Source: Rhizobiales bacterium IMCC20636
Lineage (GTDB): Bacteria > Pseudomonadota > Alphaproteobacteria > Rhizobiales > GCA-2746425
Reading direction: 5' to 3'
NCBI GenBank assembly: GCA_016865015.1
Contig: CP018226.1
Location: 2,139,001 to 2,203,000, forward strand
DNA length: 64,000 nucleotides
The notes under the pieces were generated by a model. It ran no database searches. It was not told where the DNA came from and saw only the letters and a list, made by a program, of their open reading frames with translations. Positions within the stretch are counted from its first letter, which is position 1. Each line of letters begins with the position of its first letter. This document shows positions 24,349 through 33,594 of this stretch, piece by piece. Position numbers and translations under genes: made by a program.

Positions 24349-25851
24349 ATGTCCGCTATTATAGAAACTCAGGGCCTGACCAAAATATATGGCAATGTCG
24401 TAGCACTTGACGATTTCAGCCATACATTTGAACCTTCGCGCATTCATGCGCTGATGGGCAAGAACGGTTCTGGCAAGTCGACATTGGTAAAGATGTTGTC
24501 CGGTGTGACCCAACCGACCAGAGGCAACATGATGCTGGACGGCCGTGAGGTCAGTTTTAAATCGCCTCATGACGCTTTTGAAGCCAATATCGTTACCGTT
24601 CACCAGGAACTGAGTCTGGTGCCCGACCTGTCGGTAACAGAAAATATTTTTCTGGGACGCCTGCCGCGAACCAGAACCCTTGGCATCAACCGGATCAACT
24701 GGGGACAGGCACGTCGCCAGACGGAAGAACTGTTCGCCCGCATGGGGCTGGATATCGATCCGAAGGCAACCATTTCCCGATTGAGCGTTGGCCAGCAACA
24801 AACCGTCGAGATCGCCAAGGCGATGTCGTTCAATCCCACGCTGTTGTTGCTGGATGAGCCGACATCCGCGCTCGCCACCAAAGAGGTTGAGATGTTGTTC
24901 GGCCTGTTGCGCAACCTGAAAGATCAGGGCGTGACTATGATGTATATTTCTCACCGTATGTCCGAGCTTGCAGAGATTGCCGACACAGTGACAGTGTTGC
25001 GCGACGGCCAGCATGTCGGCTCTATCGAGATGGGGGCTTCATCGCTCGATAATGTTGTTGATATGATGTTTGGTGATGTTGCCCGCGCTACTCGGCCAGC
25101 ACGCAATACTGCCATTCCAAAAGAGAACCCTATCCTGCAGGTGAAGGGTCTCACACGGGCGCCGGTCTTTCAGGATATTTCGTTTGAATTGCGCCGCGGC
25201 GAGGTGCTGGGACTTGCAGGAATGCTTGGGGCAGGGCGTACCGAAGTGCTGCGCGCCATTTTTGGTGCCGACCCGTATGATGAAGGTGAAATCATAATGG
25301 ACGGGCAGCGGGTCGATACGCCCGCGCCGGGCAGTATGGTGGATTTGGGCCTGGGCTACACACCTGAAAACCGCAAGGAAGTCGGTTTGGTGCAGGACCA
25401 TTCGATCCATGCCAACCTCTCAATGGCCAGCCTGTCCAAATTGGCTCCGCATGGTTTCATCACCAAAGCGGTTGAAGCACCGGGTGTTGCCAAGCAGATC
25501 GAACAATTGCAGATCAAGGTCGACAGCCCCGCATTGCCGGTTTCGTCGCTATCCGGCGGCAACCAGCAAAAGGTGGTTATCGGCAACTGGCTCAACATTG
25601 ATCCCAAAATCATGTTTTTTGACGAGCCCAGCCGTGGTGTGGATGTGCACGCCAAGCAACAGATTTTTCAAATCATCTGGGAGCAGGCCGCCACTGGCCT
25701 TTCCTCAATCTTTGTCTCCACTGAACTGGAAGAGATGCTGGAAGTCTGCGACCGCATATTGGTCATGAAAGAGGGACGTCTGCTGGGCGAAATTGACCCT
25801 TCCAGGACCACCTTGACCGAACTTTACACCGCTTGCATGGAGGGCCTTTGA
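24349..25851 (+). CDS. Sugar ABC transporter ATP-binding protein, two nucleotide-binding domains (RbsA/XylG type)
   Basis: 500 residues, two ATPase domains. First: MGKNGSGKST Walker A, LSVGQQQTVEIAKAM and LLLLDEPTSALATKE. Second: LAGMLGAGRTEVLRAIFG in place of Walker A, typical of RbsA second domains, and LSGGNQQKVVIGNWL with FFDEPSRGVDVHAKQQ. ATG 24349 begins the standard IIETQGLTKIYG segment; an in-frame GTG at 24307 would fall at the base of the upstream hairpin. Stop overlaps the permease ATG by one base. It powers the permease at the inner membrane. Confidence 0.93.
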   Translation: MSAIIETQGLTKIYGNVVALDDFSHTFEPSRIHALMGKNGSGKSTLVKMLSGVTQPTRGNMMLDGREVSFKSPHDAFEANIVTVHQELSLVPDLSVTENIFLGRLPRTRTLGINRINWGQARRQTEELFARMGLDIDPKATISRLSVGQQQTVEIAKAMSFNPTLLLLDEPTSALATKEVEMLFGLLRNLKDQGVTMMYISHRMSELAEIADTVTVLRDGQHVGSIEMGASSLDNVVDMMFGDVARATRPARNTAIPKENPILQVKGLTRAPVFQDISFELRRGEVLGLAGMLGAGRTEVLRAIFGADPYDEGEIIMDGQRVDTPAPGSMVDLGLGYTPENRKEVGLVQDHSIHANLSMASLSKLAPHGFITKAVEAPGVAKQIEQLQIKVDSPALPVSSLSGGNQQKVVIGNWLNIDPKIMFFDEPSRGVDVHAKQQIFQIIWEQAATGLSSIFVSTELEEMLEVCDRILVMKEGRLLGEIDPSRTTLTELYTACMEGL

Positions 25852-26810
25852 TGGCGCTTTCGCTGTTTCGTCGCTACCCGATGGAGATCATTCTGGTCTG
25901 CATGTACACTTATCTGATGTTCTCCGCGCCCGGCTTTGCCACGCTCGACAATCAGATGAACGTGCTGCGCAACATCACCATGCAGGGTATTATCGCTTTT
26001 GGCATGACAATGGTGATCGTTTCCGGGGAAATTGACCTGTCGGTCGGCTCGGGTGTGGCCTTTTCCGGCTGTGTCACCGCCTGGATTGCGCGTGCCCTAA
26101 CCGATACTCTGGGTCCGTGGCCTGCCATTACCCTTGGCGCAATTGCAGCCATGGTGATCCTGTTTCTGGTGGGCGTTCTGACCGGCAAGGTGCGTCAGCA
26201 CTTCAATATGCCGACCTTCATCACGACACTGGGCCTGCTGACCGTCTTGTCTGGCGCGGCCAACCTCATTACTGATGGATTTCCCATCACCAGTTTCCCA
26301 TTCCAGTTCAACTTTCTGGGGGCTGGCATTCTGTTTGGAATTCCGTTCCCGGTCTATATTTTCGCCGCGGTTTTCGGCTTTGTGTATTTCCTCATGAATT
26401 ACACAAGTTTTGGCCGTGCACTTTACGCAGTAGGTGGCAACCTTGAAGCTGCGCGTCTGTCGGGCATCGATGTCTGGAAAACCAAAACTCTGGCGCTTGG
26501 TATCACCGGTGTCCTCACCGCCATGGCAGGCGTGCTGATTGCATCCCAAATCCTGTCGGGCAGCGCCAGCGCAGCGCGTGGATGGGAACTGGATGTCATC
26601 TCAGCTGTAATCATTGGTGGCACCAGCCTGTTTGGTGGCAAGGGCACGGTGCGTGGCACCCTGATCGGCGTGTTGTTCCTTGGCATCATCGTCAATGGCA
26701 TGACGCTGCTGAATGTCAGTGAATACTGGCAGTTGGTGGTGCGTGGCGGATTGATCATCGGTGCCGTTCTACTGAATCACGCACTCGACCGTTCAGCCAA
26801 GAAACACTGA
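25851..26810 (+). CDS. Sugar ABC transporter permease (RbsC/XylH type)
   Basis: 319 residues with about eight to ten hydrophobic segments. Seen: GMTMVIVSGEIDLSVGSGVAFSGCVTAWIA (the RbsC GGIDLSVG equivalent), FITTLGLLTVLSGAANLITDG, GGNLEAARLSGIDVW and GGTSLFGGKGTVRGTLIGVLFLGIIVNGMTLL. These are the diagnostic segments of class 2 sugar ABC permeases. ATG shares its A with the ATPase TGA stop. It operates with the binding protein and RbsA-like ATPase upstream. Confidence 0.93.
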   Translation: MALSLFRRYPMEIILVCMYTYLMFSAPGFATLDNQMNVLRNITMQGIIAFGMTMVIVSGEIDLSVGSGVAFSGCVTAWIARALTDTLGPWPAITLGAIAAMVILFLVGVLTGKVRQHFNMPTFITTLGLLTVLSGAANLITDGFPITSFPFQFNFLGAGILFGIPFPVYIFAAVFGFVYFLMNYTSFGRALYAVGGNLEAARLSGIDVWKTKTLALGITGVLTAMAGVLIASQILSGSASAARGWELDVISAVIIGGTSLFGGKGTVRGTLIGVLFLGIIVNGMTLLNVSEYWQLVVRGGLIIGAVLLNHALDRSAKKH

Positions 26811-26865
26811 GCAGGACCGCAAGAAGCTCAACCAACCAGAACCGTTTCAAGCTTTAAAGGAAAAT

Positions 26866-27531
26866 ATGATGGATATCGCAAAGCTGACCGAACGTTTGAA
26901 TGCCTGCTACAGCGGCGCCGTCTACGATGTGATGCGTGCGCGGGGACTGGAGAATTGCGTATTGCCGCATTCTATCGTCGGGCTTGATAATGAAACCCGT
27001 GTGGCCGGTCCGATTTCCACGTTGAAGGGTGTTGCATTTGACGCCAACCGACAGGATGAAAAAATCGACTATCTGCTGCCCTGGGTGCAGTTCCTGTCCA
27101 GCGCTCCCGCTGGTCATGTTGTGCTGTGTCAGCCCAATTCGGAGCGTCTGGCGCTGATGGGCGAGTTGTCAGCCGAAACGCTGAAAGTACGCGGTGTACT
27201 TGGCTACATTGTTGATGGTGGCTCACGTGACAACAGTTTCATCCGATCCATCGGCTTTCCGGTGTTCTGCCGGTTCCGGACGCCGCGCGATATTGTTGCA
27301 AAATGGGTGCCTGACGGCATTGATCAACCGATCACAATCGGGGATGTGCTGATTGAACGTGGTGATTTTGTTATTGCCGATTTCGATGGGGTCGTGATCA
27401 TTCCGAAAGGTATTGTCGAAGAGGTCATCACCGAAGTTGAAGAGGTGATCAGCGCCGAAGACAAGGTCCGCGCAGCCATCCTTTCCGGCACCGATCCGGT
27501 TGATGCCTATCTGGAATTTGGCAAGTTCTGA
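26866..27531 (+). CDS. RraA family protein, probable 2-keto acid aldolase-like
   Basis: 221 residues. Seen: SGAVYDVMRARG, GELSAETLKVRGVLGYIVDGGSRD with Asp117, Arg121 and Asp122, and the C-terminal FVIADFDGVVIIPKGIVEEVI. The xGxxxDGGxRD motif binds Mg and the pyruvate enolate in RraA-type HMG/oxaloacetate decarboxylase-aldolases; E. coli RraA itself is an RNase E inhibitor without that activity. It lies 55 bp after the permease with an AAAGGAAAAT RBS. Inference: last-step aldolase on a 2-keto-3-deoxy acid. RraA-like proteins are common in sugar clusters without proof of reaction. Confidence 0.85.
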   Translation: MMDIAKLTERLNACYSGAVYDVMRARGLENCVLPHSIVGLDNETRVAGPISTLKGVAFDANRQDEKIDYLLPWVQFLSSAPAGHVVLCQPNSERLALMGELSAETLKVRGVLGYIVDGGSRDNSFIRSIGFPVFCRFRTPRDIVAKWVPDGIDQPITIGDVLIERGDFVIADFDGVVIIPKGIVEEVITEVEEVISAEDKVRAAILSGTDPVDAYLEFGKF

Positions 27532-28066
27532 GGCCTTAGTGAATTAAGCGGGGGCATGGCGTTTTACCGACTCGGCGTTTGATCGCCATGCTTGAGTCGG
27601 TTGAATGTGGTTTGCCAAGTGGCCGAAACGTTGAACTGGCAGCTCGACCGCTTGCATTTGAACCTGGACCCAATACGGCGCTCCATGTGCTTAGACCTTT
27701 TCTGGAAATGCGTTGCATATTCGGTTGATGGGGCGCTCTCACAAAATCACAACTGTAAAAATGCGTGCGGATGGAATTATCCAGTTGCATAGACGTCTTC
27801 AATCACACGGCGCGCACGTGCGATTGTAGTGATGGTTACATTGCGGTTCCATCGTCTGCCTCGTGCGCCAGTGCGTGCGTTACTCTTTGCTTGCCTCCGT
27901 CGTGTCCCTGACCCGTTGTCGGATGGCTGCCGACATTTTGCCCGCCCGTTCTTCATGAACACCCACTCCAAGAAAATACTGTTTGTCCAAAGAGCTGTGT
28001 TGACGGTGTATTTTGTTTTGTGTACATAAATTCAAAACCTGTCATACAAGTTTGGGGAAATTGGTT
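27532..28066. other. 535-bp region between RraA-like gene and GntR gene
   Basis: No gene I can support. One plus-strand frame is open without a start from about 27543 to 27728 (61 codons, ending LRPFLEMRCIFG) and reads like protein, but I do not recognise it. The last 70 bp contain the GntR promoter. Confidence 0.5.
28000..28028 (+). promoter_or_regulatory. Promoter of the GntR/sugar-oxidation operon
   Basis: TTGACG (28000-28005), 17-bp spacer, TACATA (28023-28028). A TGTACA palindrome overlaps the -10 (28021-28026), a plausible part of an operator. The start would be near 28035, which favours a TTG start at 28061-28067 for the GntR gene. Confidence 0.65.
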
Positions 28067-28786
28067 TTGCAAGAGCGAAGCAACCAGTCAGAAAAAAGCG
28101 GCTCCAGCCGTGTTGGCGATGCGATTGGGGCTATTACGCGTCACATCCGCGAACAGGAACTGATGCCGGGTGATCGTCTGCCATCTGAATCCAGGCTTTC
28201 CAAAGATTTGAATGTGTCGCGCACGGTTGTCCGTGAGGCTTTTCGCTCTCTGGCAGCAATGCGGATCATAGAGCTGAACGTTGGAAAGCGGGCGACGATT
28301 TCGAATATCGACCATGGTGCGATGTCATTGATTATCGAGCATGGTGTGCACACAGAGCAGATCAATGTGCAGCAGATTTATGATGTTCGCCGCACCATTG
28401 AAACCCGTATCGTGACCTTGGCAGCGATCCGCCGATCTGATGAAGAAGCCAAAATTATTCTGAAACTGGCACAGGCAATGGCTGATTCTGCCACTGATCC
28501 GGCGCAGTTGATGGAGCACGATCTGGCGTTTCATACAGCGCTTGCCCAGGCGAGCCGCAATCCGGTTTTTGAACTTATCGTGGGTGCCTTTCAGGGCATC
28601 ACCCGCCAGACCTGGCCGATTGGCTGGAAAAGCCGCACCACCGCAGAGGCGCGCAATACCATGATTGACACCCATCAACGCATTGCCAGCGCTGTGGTCG
28701 CTGGTGATCCGCAACAGGCGGTTGAGGCAATGAGCAAGCATTTTGATGAAAGTGTTCACGCTCTGCTTGAGGCGGGTCTTTCGTGA
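28067..28786 (+). CDS. GntR-family regulator (FadR/FCD subfamily) of the sugar-oxidation operon
   Basis: About 239 residues, TTG start inferred from the promoter position and a GGGGA 8 nt upstream (TTG 28061 is the alternative). Seen: a winged helix with GDAIGAITRHIREQELMPGDRLPSESRLSKDLNVSRTVVREAFRSLAAMRII, then the FCD domain with YDVRRTIETRIVTLAA, HDLAFHTALAQASRNPVFE and TMIDTHQRIASAVVAGD. A second GntR in this window; it heads an operon of dehydratase, ABC importer, SDR, epimerase and lactonase, so it probably senses a sugar acid intermediate. Confidence 0.85.
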   Translation: MQERSNQSEKSGSSRVGDAIGAITRHIREQELMPGDRLPSESRLSKDLNVSRTVVREAFRSLAAMRIIELNVGKRATISNIDHGAMSLIIEHGVHTEQINVQQIYDVRRTIETRIVTLAAIRRSDEEAKIILKLAQAMADSATDPAQLMEHDLAFHTALAQASRNPVFELIVGAFQGITRQTWPIGWKSRTTAEARNTMIDTHQRIASAVVAGDPQQAVEAMSKHFDESVHALLEAGLS

Positions 28787-28796
28787 GGGTTGCGAC

Positions 28797-30002
28797 ATGA
28801 AAATCACCAAACTTGAAACCATCCGTATTGCCGAACGTCCCAACCTTCTATGGGTGCAAGTGCATACCGATGAGGGGCTGATTGGACTGGGGGAAACCTT
28901 TTTCGGTGCTGCCACCGTTGAAGCCTATATACATGAGTATATTGCACCGCGTGTGATCGGTCGTGATCCACTTCAGATCGACCTGTTGGCCTCCGAATTG
29001 GTCGGCTATCTCGGCTTCCGGTCCTCGGGTGCCGAGGTTCGCGGAAACTCCGCTTTTGACATTGCGCTATGGGACATCTTTGGCAAGGCAACAGGCCAGC
29101 CAATCGCTCAGCTTTTGGGCGGGTTCAGCCGGCAAAGCATTCGCACCTATAACACGTGCGCAGGCACTGAATATATCAAGCACGCGACAGGTCAGACCAC
29201 CGCCAACTACGCCATGAACGGCGGGTACGCCGACTATGATGACCTCAACGCTTTTCTGAACAACGCCGATGAACTGGCGCTGTCCCTGAAGGAAGAAGGC
29301 ATCACGGCCATGAAAATCTGGCCATTTGACATGGCTGCGGAGAAGACCCGCGGCCAGTATATTTCAGGCCCTGATCTGGATACAGCACTGAAGCCATTCG
29401 AGAAGATCCGTGATGCTGTCGGCAACACGATGGATATCATGGTCGAGTTCCACTCCATGTGGCAGCTGCTGCCAGCCATGCAGATTGCCAGAGCGCTCGA
29501 GCCTTTCGACACATTCTGGCATGAAGATCCGATCAAGATGGATTCGCTGTCCAGCCTGAAACGCTATGCACAGGTGTCCAAGGCGCCGATTTCTGCCTCG
29601 GAGACACTTGCATCACGCTGGGGTTTTCGTGACCTCCTGGAAACCGATGCAGCAGGCGTTGTCATGCTGGATATCTCTTGGTGTGGCGGCCTCTCGGAAG
29701 CCCGCAAAATTGCCTCGATGGCGGAGGCCTGGCACCTGCCGGTTGCCCCCCATGATTGTACAGGTCCGGTGGTGTTAACCGCATCAACGCACTTGTCACT
29801 GAATGCACCCAACGCATTGGTGCAGGAGAGCGTGCGCGCCTTTTATCACACCTGGTACCGCGATCTCGTCACCGCATTGCCGGAAGTAAAAAACGGCATG
29901 ATCACAGTTCCACCTGGCCCAGGCCTTGGGCTCGAACTCAACCCGGAACTCGGCCGGGCTTTCACAGTGTCGCGCAAAATGTCCGACGCAACCACGGTCT
30001 AG
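28797..30002 (+). CDS. Enolase-superfamily acid-sugar dehydratase (mandelate racemase/galactonate dehydratase-like)
   Basis: 401 residues. Seen: an N-terminal capping region with GLGETFFG and VRGNSAFDIALWDIFGK, then barrel residues Lys173 (AMKIWPF), Glu217 and His219 (VEFHSMW), Glu243 (WHEDPIK), Glu269 (ISASETL) and His319 (APHDCTGP). These match the metal ligands and the two histidines of D-galactonate-dehydratase-type enzymes, with Asp replaced by Glu at the first ligand. Reaction expected: dehydration of an aldonate to a 2-keto-3-deoxy acid. It begins 8 bp after the GntR stop. Substrate unknown. Confidence 0.88.
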   Translation: MKITKLETIRIAERPNLLWVQVHTDEGLIGLGETFFGAATVEAYIHEYIAPRVIGRDPLQIDLLASELVGYLGFRSSGAEVRGNSAFDIALWDIFGKATGQPIAQLLGGFSRQSIRTYNTCAGTEYIKHATGQTTANYAMNGGYADYDDLNAFLNNADELALSLKEEGITAMKIWPFDMAAEKTRGQYISGPDLDTALKPFEKIRDAVGNTMDIMVEFHSMWQLLPAMQIARALEPFDTFWHEDPIKMDSLSSLKRYAQVSKAPISASETLASRWGFRDLLETDAAGVVMLDISWCGGLSEARKIASMAEAWHLPVAPHDCTGPVVLTASTHLSLNAPNALVQESVRAFYHTWYRDLVTALPEVKNGMITVPPGPGLGLELNPELGRAFTVSRKMSDATTV

Positions 30003-30040
30003 TATTCAGGCCAAAACCTGCTCTTGGGAGGAGTAAAAAT

Positions 30041-31021
30041 ATGAAACTCAAACTACTTGCTATCGCGGCATTGCTCGCATCGGTGTCCGCACCAGTCCTG
30101 TCCACCTCTGCTTCGGCGCTGGACATCGTCTTCACCCATCATTCATCTGCATCCAACACGTTTTGGCAGGCTGTGAAAAAGGGTTTCGATGATGGCTGCG
30201 AGCGCGTTGAAGCCGACTGTCAGATGATCTTTACGCAGACTGAAGGCTCAGTACAGGAGCAGCTTGCCAATATGGAAGCAGCGCTCGCTCGCGAGCCCGA
30301 TGCAATTCTCACTTCTATCGTGGACAATACGGCGTTGGATGAAATTGTTCAGCGCGCTCGCGATGCTGGTGTCATCGTCATTGGCGTCAACGTGGATGAT
30401 TTGGAAGGTGCTGCGGGCAATGCGCGTCAGGCATTCGTTGGTCAGGGCTTCCTGGCTGCAGGTTATTCGCTGGGTGAGGCACAGTCCGCCAACTTCCCTG
30501 AGGAAGGCCCTATCAACGTGCTTGTTGGTATCTCCGCGCCAGGCCAGAACTGGTCAGAGCAACGCGGCGGCGGCGTGATATCGTTCATGGAAGACTATGC
30601 GGCAGCGAATCCGGATCGCGAAGTGAACGTTGAACGGATCGATTCTGGTACGGACCTTGCCACTGTGTCTGACCGTATCGGTGCGTATCTGGGTGCCCAT
30701 CCAGAGACCACAGCATATTTCGATACAGGGTTCTGGCATGCCGGTGTTGCGCGCGTGTTGGCTGACCGTGGTGTAGAGCCCGGTAAAGTGCTTCTGGGCG
30801 GATTTGATCTGGTGCCTGAAGCTGTCGAGCAGATGCAGGCGGGTTACATCCAGGTACAGGTCGATCAGCAGCCATACATGCAAGGCTTTATGCCGGTGAT
30901 GCAGGTATATCTGTCTAAGACTATTGGTCTGGCACCCGCGGATATCGACACCGGACAGGGCATTGTAACGCCTGCTGATGCAGATGCGATCATGGAGCTG
31001 TCAGCCCAGGGTCTTCGCTAA
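30041..31021 (+). CDS. Sugar ABC transporter substrate-binding protein (second system)
   Basis: 326 residues with a signal peptide (hydrophobic 5-20, probable cleavage after ASA at 26). Seen: IVFTHHSSASNTFWQAVKKGFDDGCERV, EPDAILTSIVDNTALDEIVQRARDAGVIVIGVN and GYIQVQVDQQPYMQGFMPVMQVYLSK, typical of class B periplasmic sugar binders. A strong RBS (GGGAGGAGT) precedes the ATG. Feeds the RbsC/RbsA-like proteins downstream. Followed by an imperfect hairpin. The opening VFTHHS differs from the uronate-side protein at 23289, so the ligands are likely different. Confidence 0.93.
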   Translation: MKLKLLAIAALLASVSAPVLSTSASALDIVFTHHSSASNTFWQAVKKGFDDGCERVEADCQMIFTQTEGSVQEQLANMEAALAREPDAILTSIVDNTALDEIVQRARDAGVIVIGVNVDDLEGAAGNARQAFVGQGFLAAGYSLGEAQSANFPEEGPINVLVGISAPGQNWSEQRGGGVISFMEDYAAANPDREVNVERIDSGTDLATVSDRIGAYLGAHPETTAYFDTGFWHAGVARVLADRGVEPGKVLLGGFDLVPEAVEQMQAGYIQVQVDQQPYMQGFMPVMQVYLSKTIGLAPADIDTGQGIVTPADADAIMELSAQGLR

Positions 31022-31039
31022 GTCTGGCTAACGAATAGT

Positions 31040-31067
31040 TCTCCCGGGATACATCTTTCCCTGGAGA
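31040..31067 (+). other. Imperfect hairpin after second sugar-binding protein gene
   Basis: TCTCCCGGGA / TCCCTGGAGA, ten positions with one mismatch and an 8-nt loop, 19 bp after the stop. No T-run. Placement matches the hairpins after other binding protein genes here. Confidence 0.5.
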
Positions 31068-31145
31068 GCTGTCGCTTCTCAAAAGGGTTGGCGCGTGAGA
31101 CTGCGCTGACCTTTTCTCATCCATGTTCGAAGGATTCAGCGTTCC

Positions 31146-32126
31146 ATGAAACGCCTACTCAAACTGTCCCTGCAGAAACCGGAACTGGCAGCTCTGTTGC
31201 TGCTGGTCATCCTGATCGGCATTTTTCAGGTTACCTCCAACGGTTACTTCCTGAGTTACACCAATATGCGCGGACTTTTGGGGTTCCTGCCTGAAATGGC
31301 TCTTGTTGCGGTGGGAGTGACGCTTCTGATGATCTGCGGCGAGTTCGACCTGTCCGTAGGTTCCGTCTTTGCGTTGATGCCGATGACGATGGCCGTTTTG
31401 ATGGTTGCAGGCTGGGGCTTCCTGCCTGCTGTTGCTGTCGGGTTGCTGGTGTGCGCTGCCATTGGCTTCATCAACGGTTTTCTAACGATCAAGTTTGGCA
31501 TCCCATCCTTCATCACCACGCTTGGCATGCTGTTCATGGCCCGCTCGATGACAGTGGTGATTTCCGGCGGTTTTCCGCCGCGCCTGCAAATGGACAATAT
31601 TCCTGAGCAGCTCTTCATCGCCTTTGTGGGGCCGAGCGATCTGCTGCGCGCTTCCTTCCTCTGGTTTGTCTGCTTCGCGGTGTTTATCGCGTTTCTGCTC
31701 GGCAAAACCAATTTCGGCAACTGGGTGCGCGCCACGGGTGGTTTTCTACCCGCTGCGCAGGCGATGGGCATTCCCACCGCACGGGTGAAAATTGCCTGTT
31801 TCATGATTTGCTCCTTGCTGGCGGGATTTGCAGGAATGATTCAGGTTCTGCGTCTCGGGTCACCCCTGCCTTCCATCGGAGAGGGGTTGGAGCTTCAGGC
31901 GGTGGCGGCTGCCGTTATCGGCGGCGCGTCCTTGTTTGGCGGCATCGGATCCATTCTGGGAGGTGTGATCGGCGCAACGCTGATCCGCGTCATCGACAAT
32001 GGCATGGTGCTGAGCCAAGTGGACAGCAACTGGTTCAAATTCGCTGTTGGCGCACTGACCATTCTCGCTGTGGTCGCCAATGCCTGGCTGCGCAAGCGCG
32101 GCAGAGCCATGAAAGTGGAGACTTGA
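31146..32126 (+). CDS. Sugar ABC transporter permease (RbsC type, second system)
   Basis: 326 residues, mostly hydrophobic. Seen: EMALVAVGVTLLMICGEFDLSVGSVFALMPM (RbsC core with GEFDLSVG), FGIPSFITTLGMLFMARSMTVVISGGFPP, FGNWVRATGGFLPAAQAMGIPTARVK and GGASLFGGIGSILGGVIGATLIRVIDNGM. Inner membrane channel with the binding protein upstream and the ATPase that starts 3 bp after its stop. Confidence 0.93.
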   Translation: MKRLLKLSLQKPELAALLLLVILIGIFQVTSNGYFLSYTNMRGLLGFLPEMALVAVGVTLLMICGEFDLSVGSVFALMPMTMAVLMVAGWGFLPAVAVGLLVCAAIGFINGFLTIKFGIPSFITTLGMLFMARSMTVVISGGFPPRLQMDNIPEQLFIAFVGPSDLLRASFLWFVCFAVFIAFLLGKTNFGNWVRATGGFLPAAQAMGIPTARVKIACFMICSLLAGFAGMIQVLRLGSPLPSIGEGLELQAVAAAVIGGASLFGGIGSILGGVIGATLIRVIDNGMVLSQVDSNWFKFAVGALTILAVVANAWLRKRGRAMKVET

Positions 32127-32128
32127 TC

Positions 32129-32875
32129 ATGGAAAACGCAACTTTGGAAAATCCCATCATCTCCGTGCGCAATCTGCACAAATGGTATTCTGGTGTCCAT
32201 GCCTTGAAAGGCGTCTCGCTTGACTTCAAACCCAACGAGGCCGTTGGCCTGGTGGGCGACAATGGCGCAGGTAAATCCACGCTGATCAATATCCTCTCCG
32301 GCCTGCATACGGCCGATGAGGGGGAGATACAGGTTGAAGGCAAAACGGTAACCATTGCCAATCCGCGCGACGCCATGGATCTGGGGATTGAGACGATTTA
32401 CCAGTATAATTCCATGGTCCCGATCATGTCGATTGCACGCAACATGTTCATCGGACGCGAGCCGTTGAAAATGTCCTTTGGCGGAATCGGCATTCTTGAT
32501 GAAGCCACAATGCGCGAGCAGAGCGTAGAAGCCATTGCCAATGTCGATCTGCACCTGCGTTCACCTGATGCGCTGGTCGGCGAACTTTCTGGCGGTCAGC
32601 GTCAGGGCGTTGCGATCGCTCGGGCGATGCATTTCCGCTCCAAGGTGATGATCCTTGATGAGCCGACCAACCACCTCTCGGTGAAAGAGACGACAAAGGT
32701 GATTGGCTTTGTCAATTCCCTGAAACAGCAGAGTGTCACCGGTATTTTCATCAGTCACAATATGCACCATGTGTTTGCCTGCTGTGATCGCATCATCGCT
32801 ATGGCGTTGGGTGAGGTGGTGCTCGACAAGCCTGTGGGTGAAACGAGCATTGATGAAGTGCATGATCTTTTGTGA
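32129..32875 (+). CDS. Sugar ABC transporter ATP-binding protein, single domain
   Basis: 248 residues, one ATPase domain. Seen: VGDNGAGKSTLINIL, IETIYQYNSMVPIMSIARNMFIGREP, LSGGQRQGVAIARAMHFRSKVMILDEPTNHLSVKET, and the switch His in FISHNMHHVFACCDRI. Related to FrcA/RbsA first domains but without a second half. Single-domain ATPases such as FrcA work as homodimers, so the system is complete without the second domain. ATG 32129 follows the permease stop by 2 bp. Confidence 0.92.
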   Translation: MENATLENPIISVRNLHKWYSGVHALKGVSLDFKPNEAVGLVGDNGAGKSTLINILSGLHTADEGEIQVEGKTVTIANPRDAMDLGIETIYQYNSMVPIMSIARNMFIGREPLKMSFGGIGILDEATMREQSVEAIANVDLHLRSPDALVGELSGGQRQGVAIARAMHFRSKVMILDEPTNHLSVKETTKVIGFVNSLKQQSVTGIFISHNMHHVFACCDRIIAMALGEVVLDKPVGETSIDEVHDLL

Positions 32876-32886
32876 GGTAAAGACAA

Positions 32887-33594
32887 ATGATTGATCTTAA
32901 AGGTAGAAATGCTCTGGTTACAGGTGGCCTTGGCACCCTTGGAACAGCCATGGCGCAAAAACTGAAAGCCGCTGGAGCCAGTGTCACTATTCTGGACCGA
33001 CCTGGCAGTGCGCCGCGCGATGGTTTTGGGTTTCTGGGTGTCGATCTCAATGATCTTGCAACTGCCGAGGAGATTGTCAGCAAGGCTGGCCCGTTTGATA
33101 TCCTTATCAATAATGCTGCACTCATCATCAACAAGCCGCATGATGAGTTCTCACTGATGGAGTATGAAGATCAAATCCGGGTGAATTCCTCGGCGGCCTT
33201 TGCGCTATCTCGCGTTTGTGCGGTGGCGATGAAGGAGAAGGGGTGGGGGAAAATCATCAATCTCACTTCAATCACGCTCAATGGCCAGTGGGACGGATAT
33301 GTGCCTTATGTGGCTTCGAAGGGGGCGATGCTGGGTCTTACCAAGGGCTTGGCACGTGAACTGGGCCCATTTGGCATCAATGTGAACGCGATCGCGCCCG
33401 GAGCGGTGAAATCCGAAGCGGAAAATCGTGTGTTTGCAGACAAACTGGAAGAGTACAATGACTGGGTGCTTGAGCGGCAGTGCCTGAAATCCCGTATTGA
33501 AGCCAGCGATGTTGCCGACCTTTCGGTTTTCCTCTGCTCAGACGCTGCCCGTATGATCTCCGGTCAAAACATGGCAATTGATGGCGGCTGGTAG
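32887..33594 (+). CDS. SDR family sugar dehydrogenase
   Basis: 235 residues. Seen: LVTGGLGTLGTAMAQKLKAAGASVTILDRPG, VDLND, INNAAL, LTSITLNGQW with the catalytic Ser, YVASKGAMLGLTKGLARELGPFGINVNAIAPGAVKSEAENR, and GQNMAIDGGW at the end. A NAD(P)-dependent dehydrogenase, here most probably oxidising the aldose (or a 2-keto acid intermediate) of the sugar imported by the ABC system just upstream. Starts 11 bp after the ATPase gene; TGAGGTAAAG serves as RBS. Confidence 0.9.
   Translation: MIDLKGRNALVTGGLGTLGTAMAQKLKAAGASVTILDRPGSAPRDGFGFLGVDLNDLATAEEIVSKAGPFDILINNAALIINKPHDEFSLMEYEDQIRVNSSAAFALSRVCAVAMKEKGWGKIINLTSITLNGQWDGYVPYVASKGAMLGLTKGLARELGPFGINVNAIAPGAVKSEAENRVFADKLEEYNDWVLERQCLKSRIEASDVADLSVFLCSDAARMISGQNMAIDGGW

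Noticed and set aside
26866-27531. Calling the gene rraA, regulator of RNase E
   Set aside because: It keeps the DGGSRD metal motif of the aldolase branch and sits behind a sugar importer, so a regulatory RNase E role is less likely.
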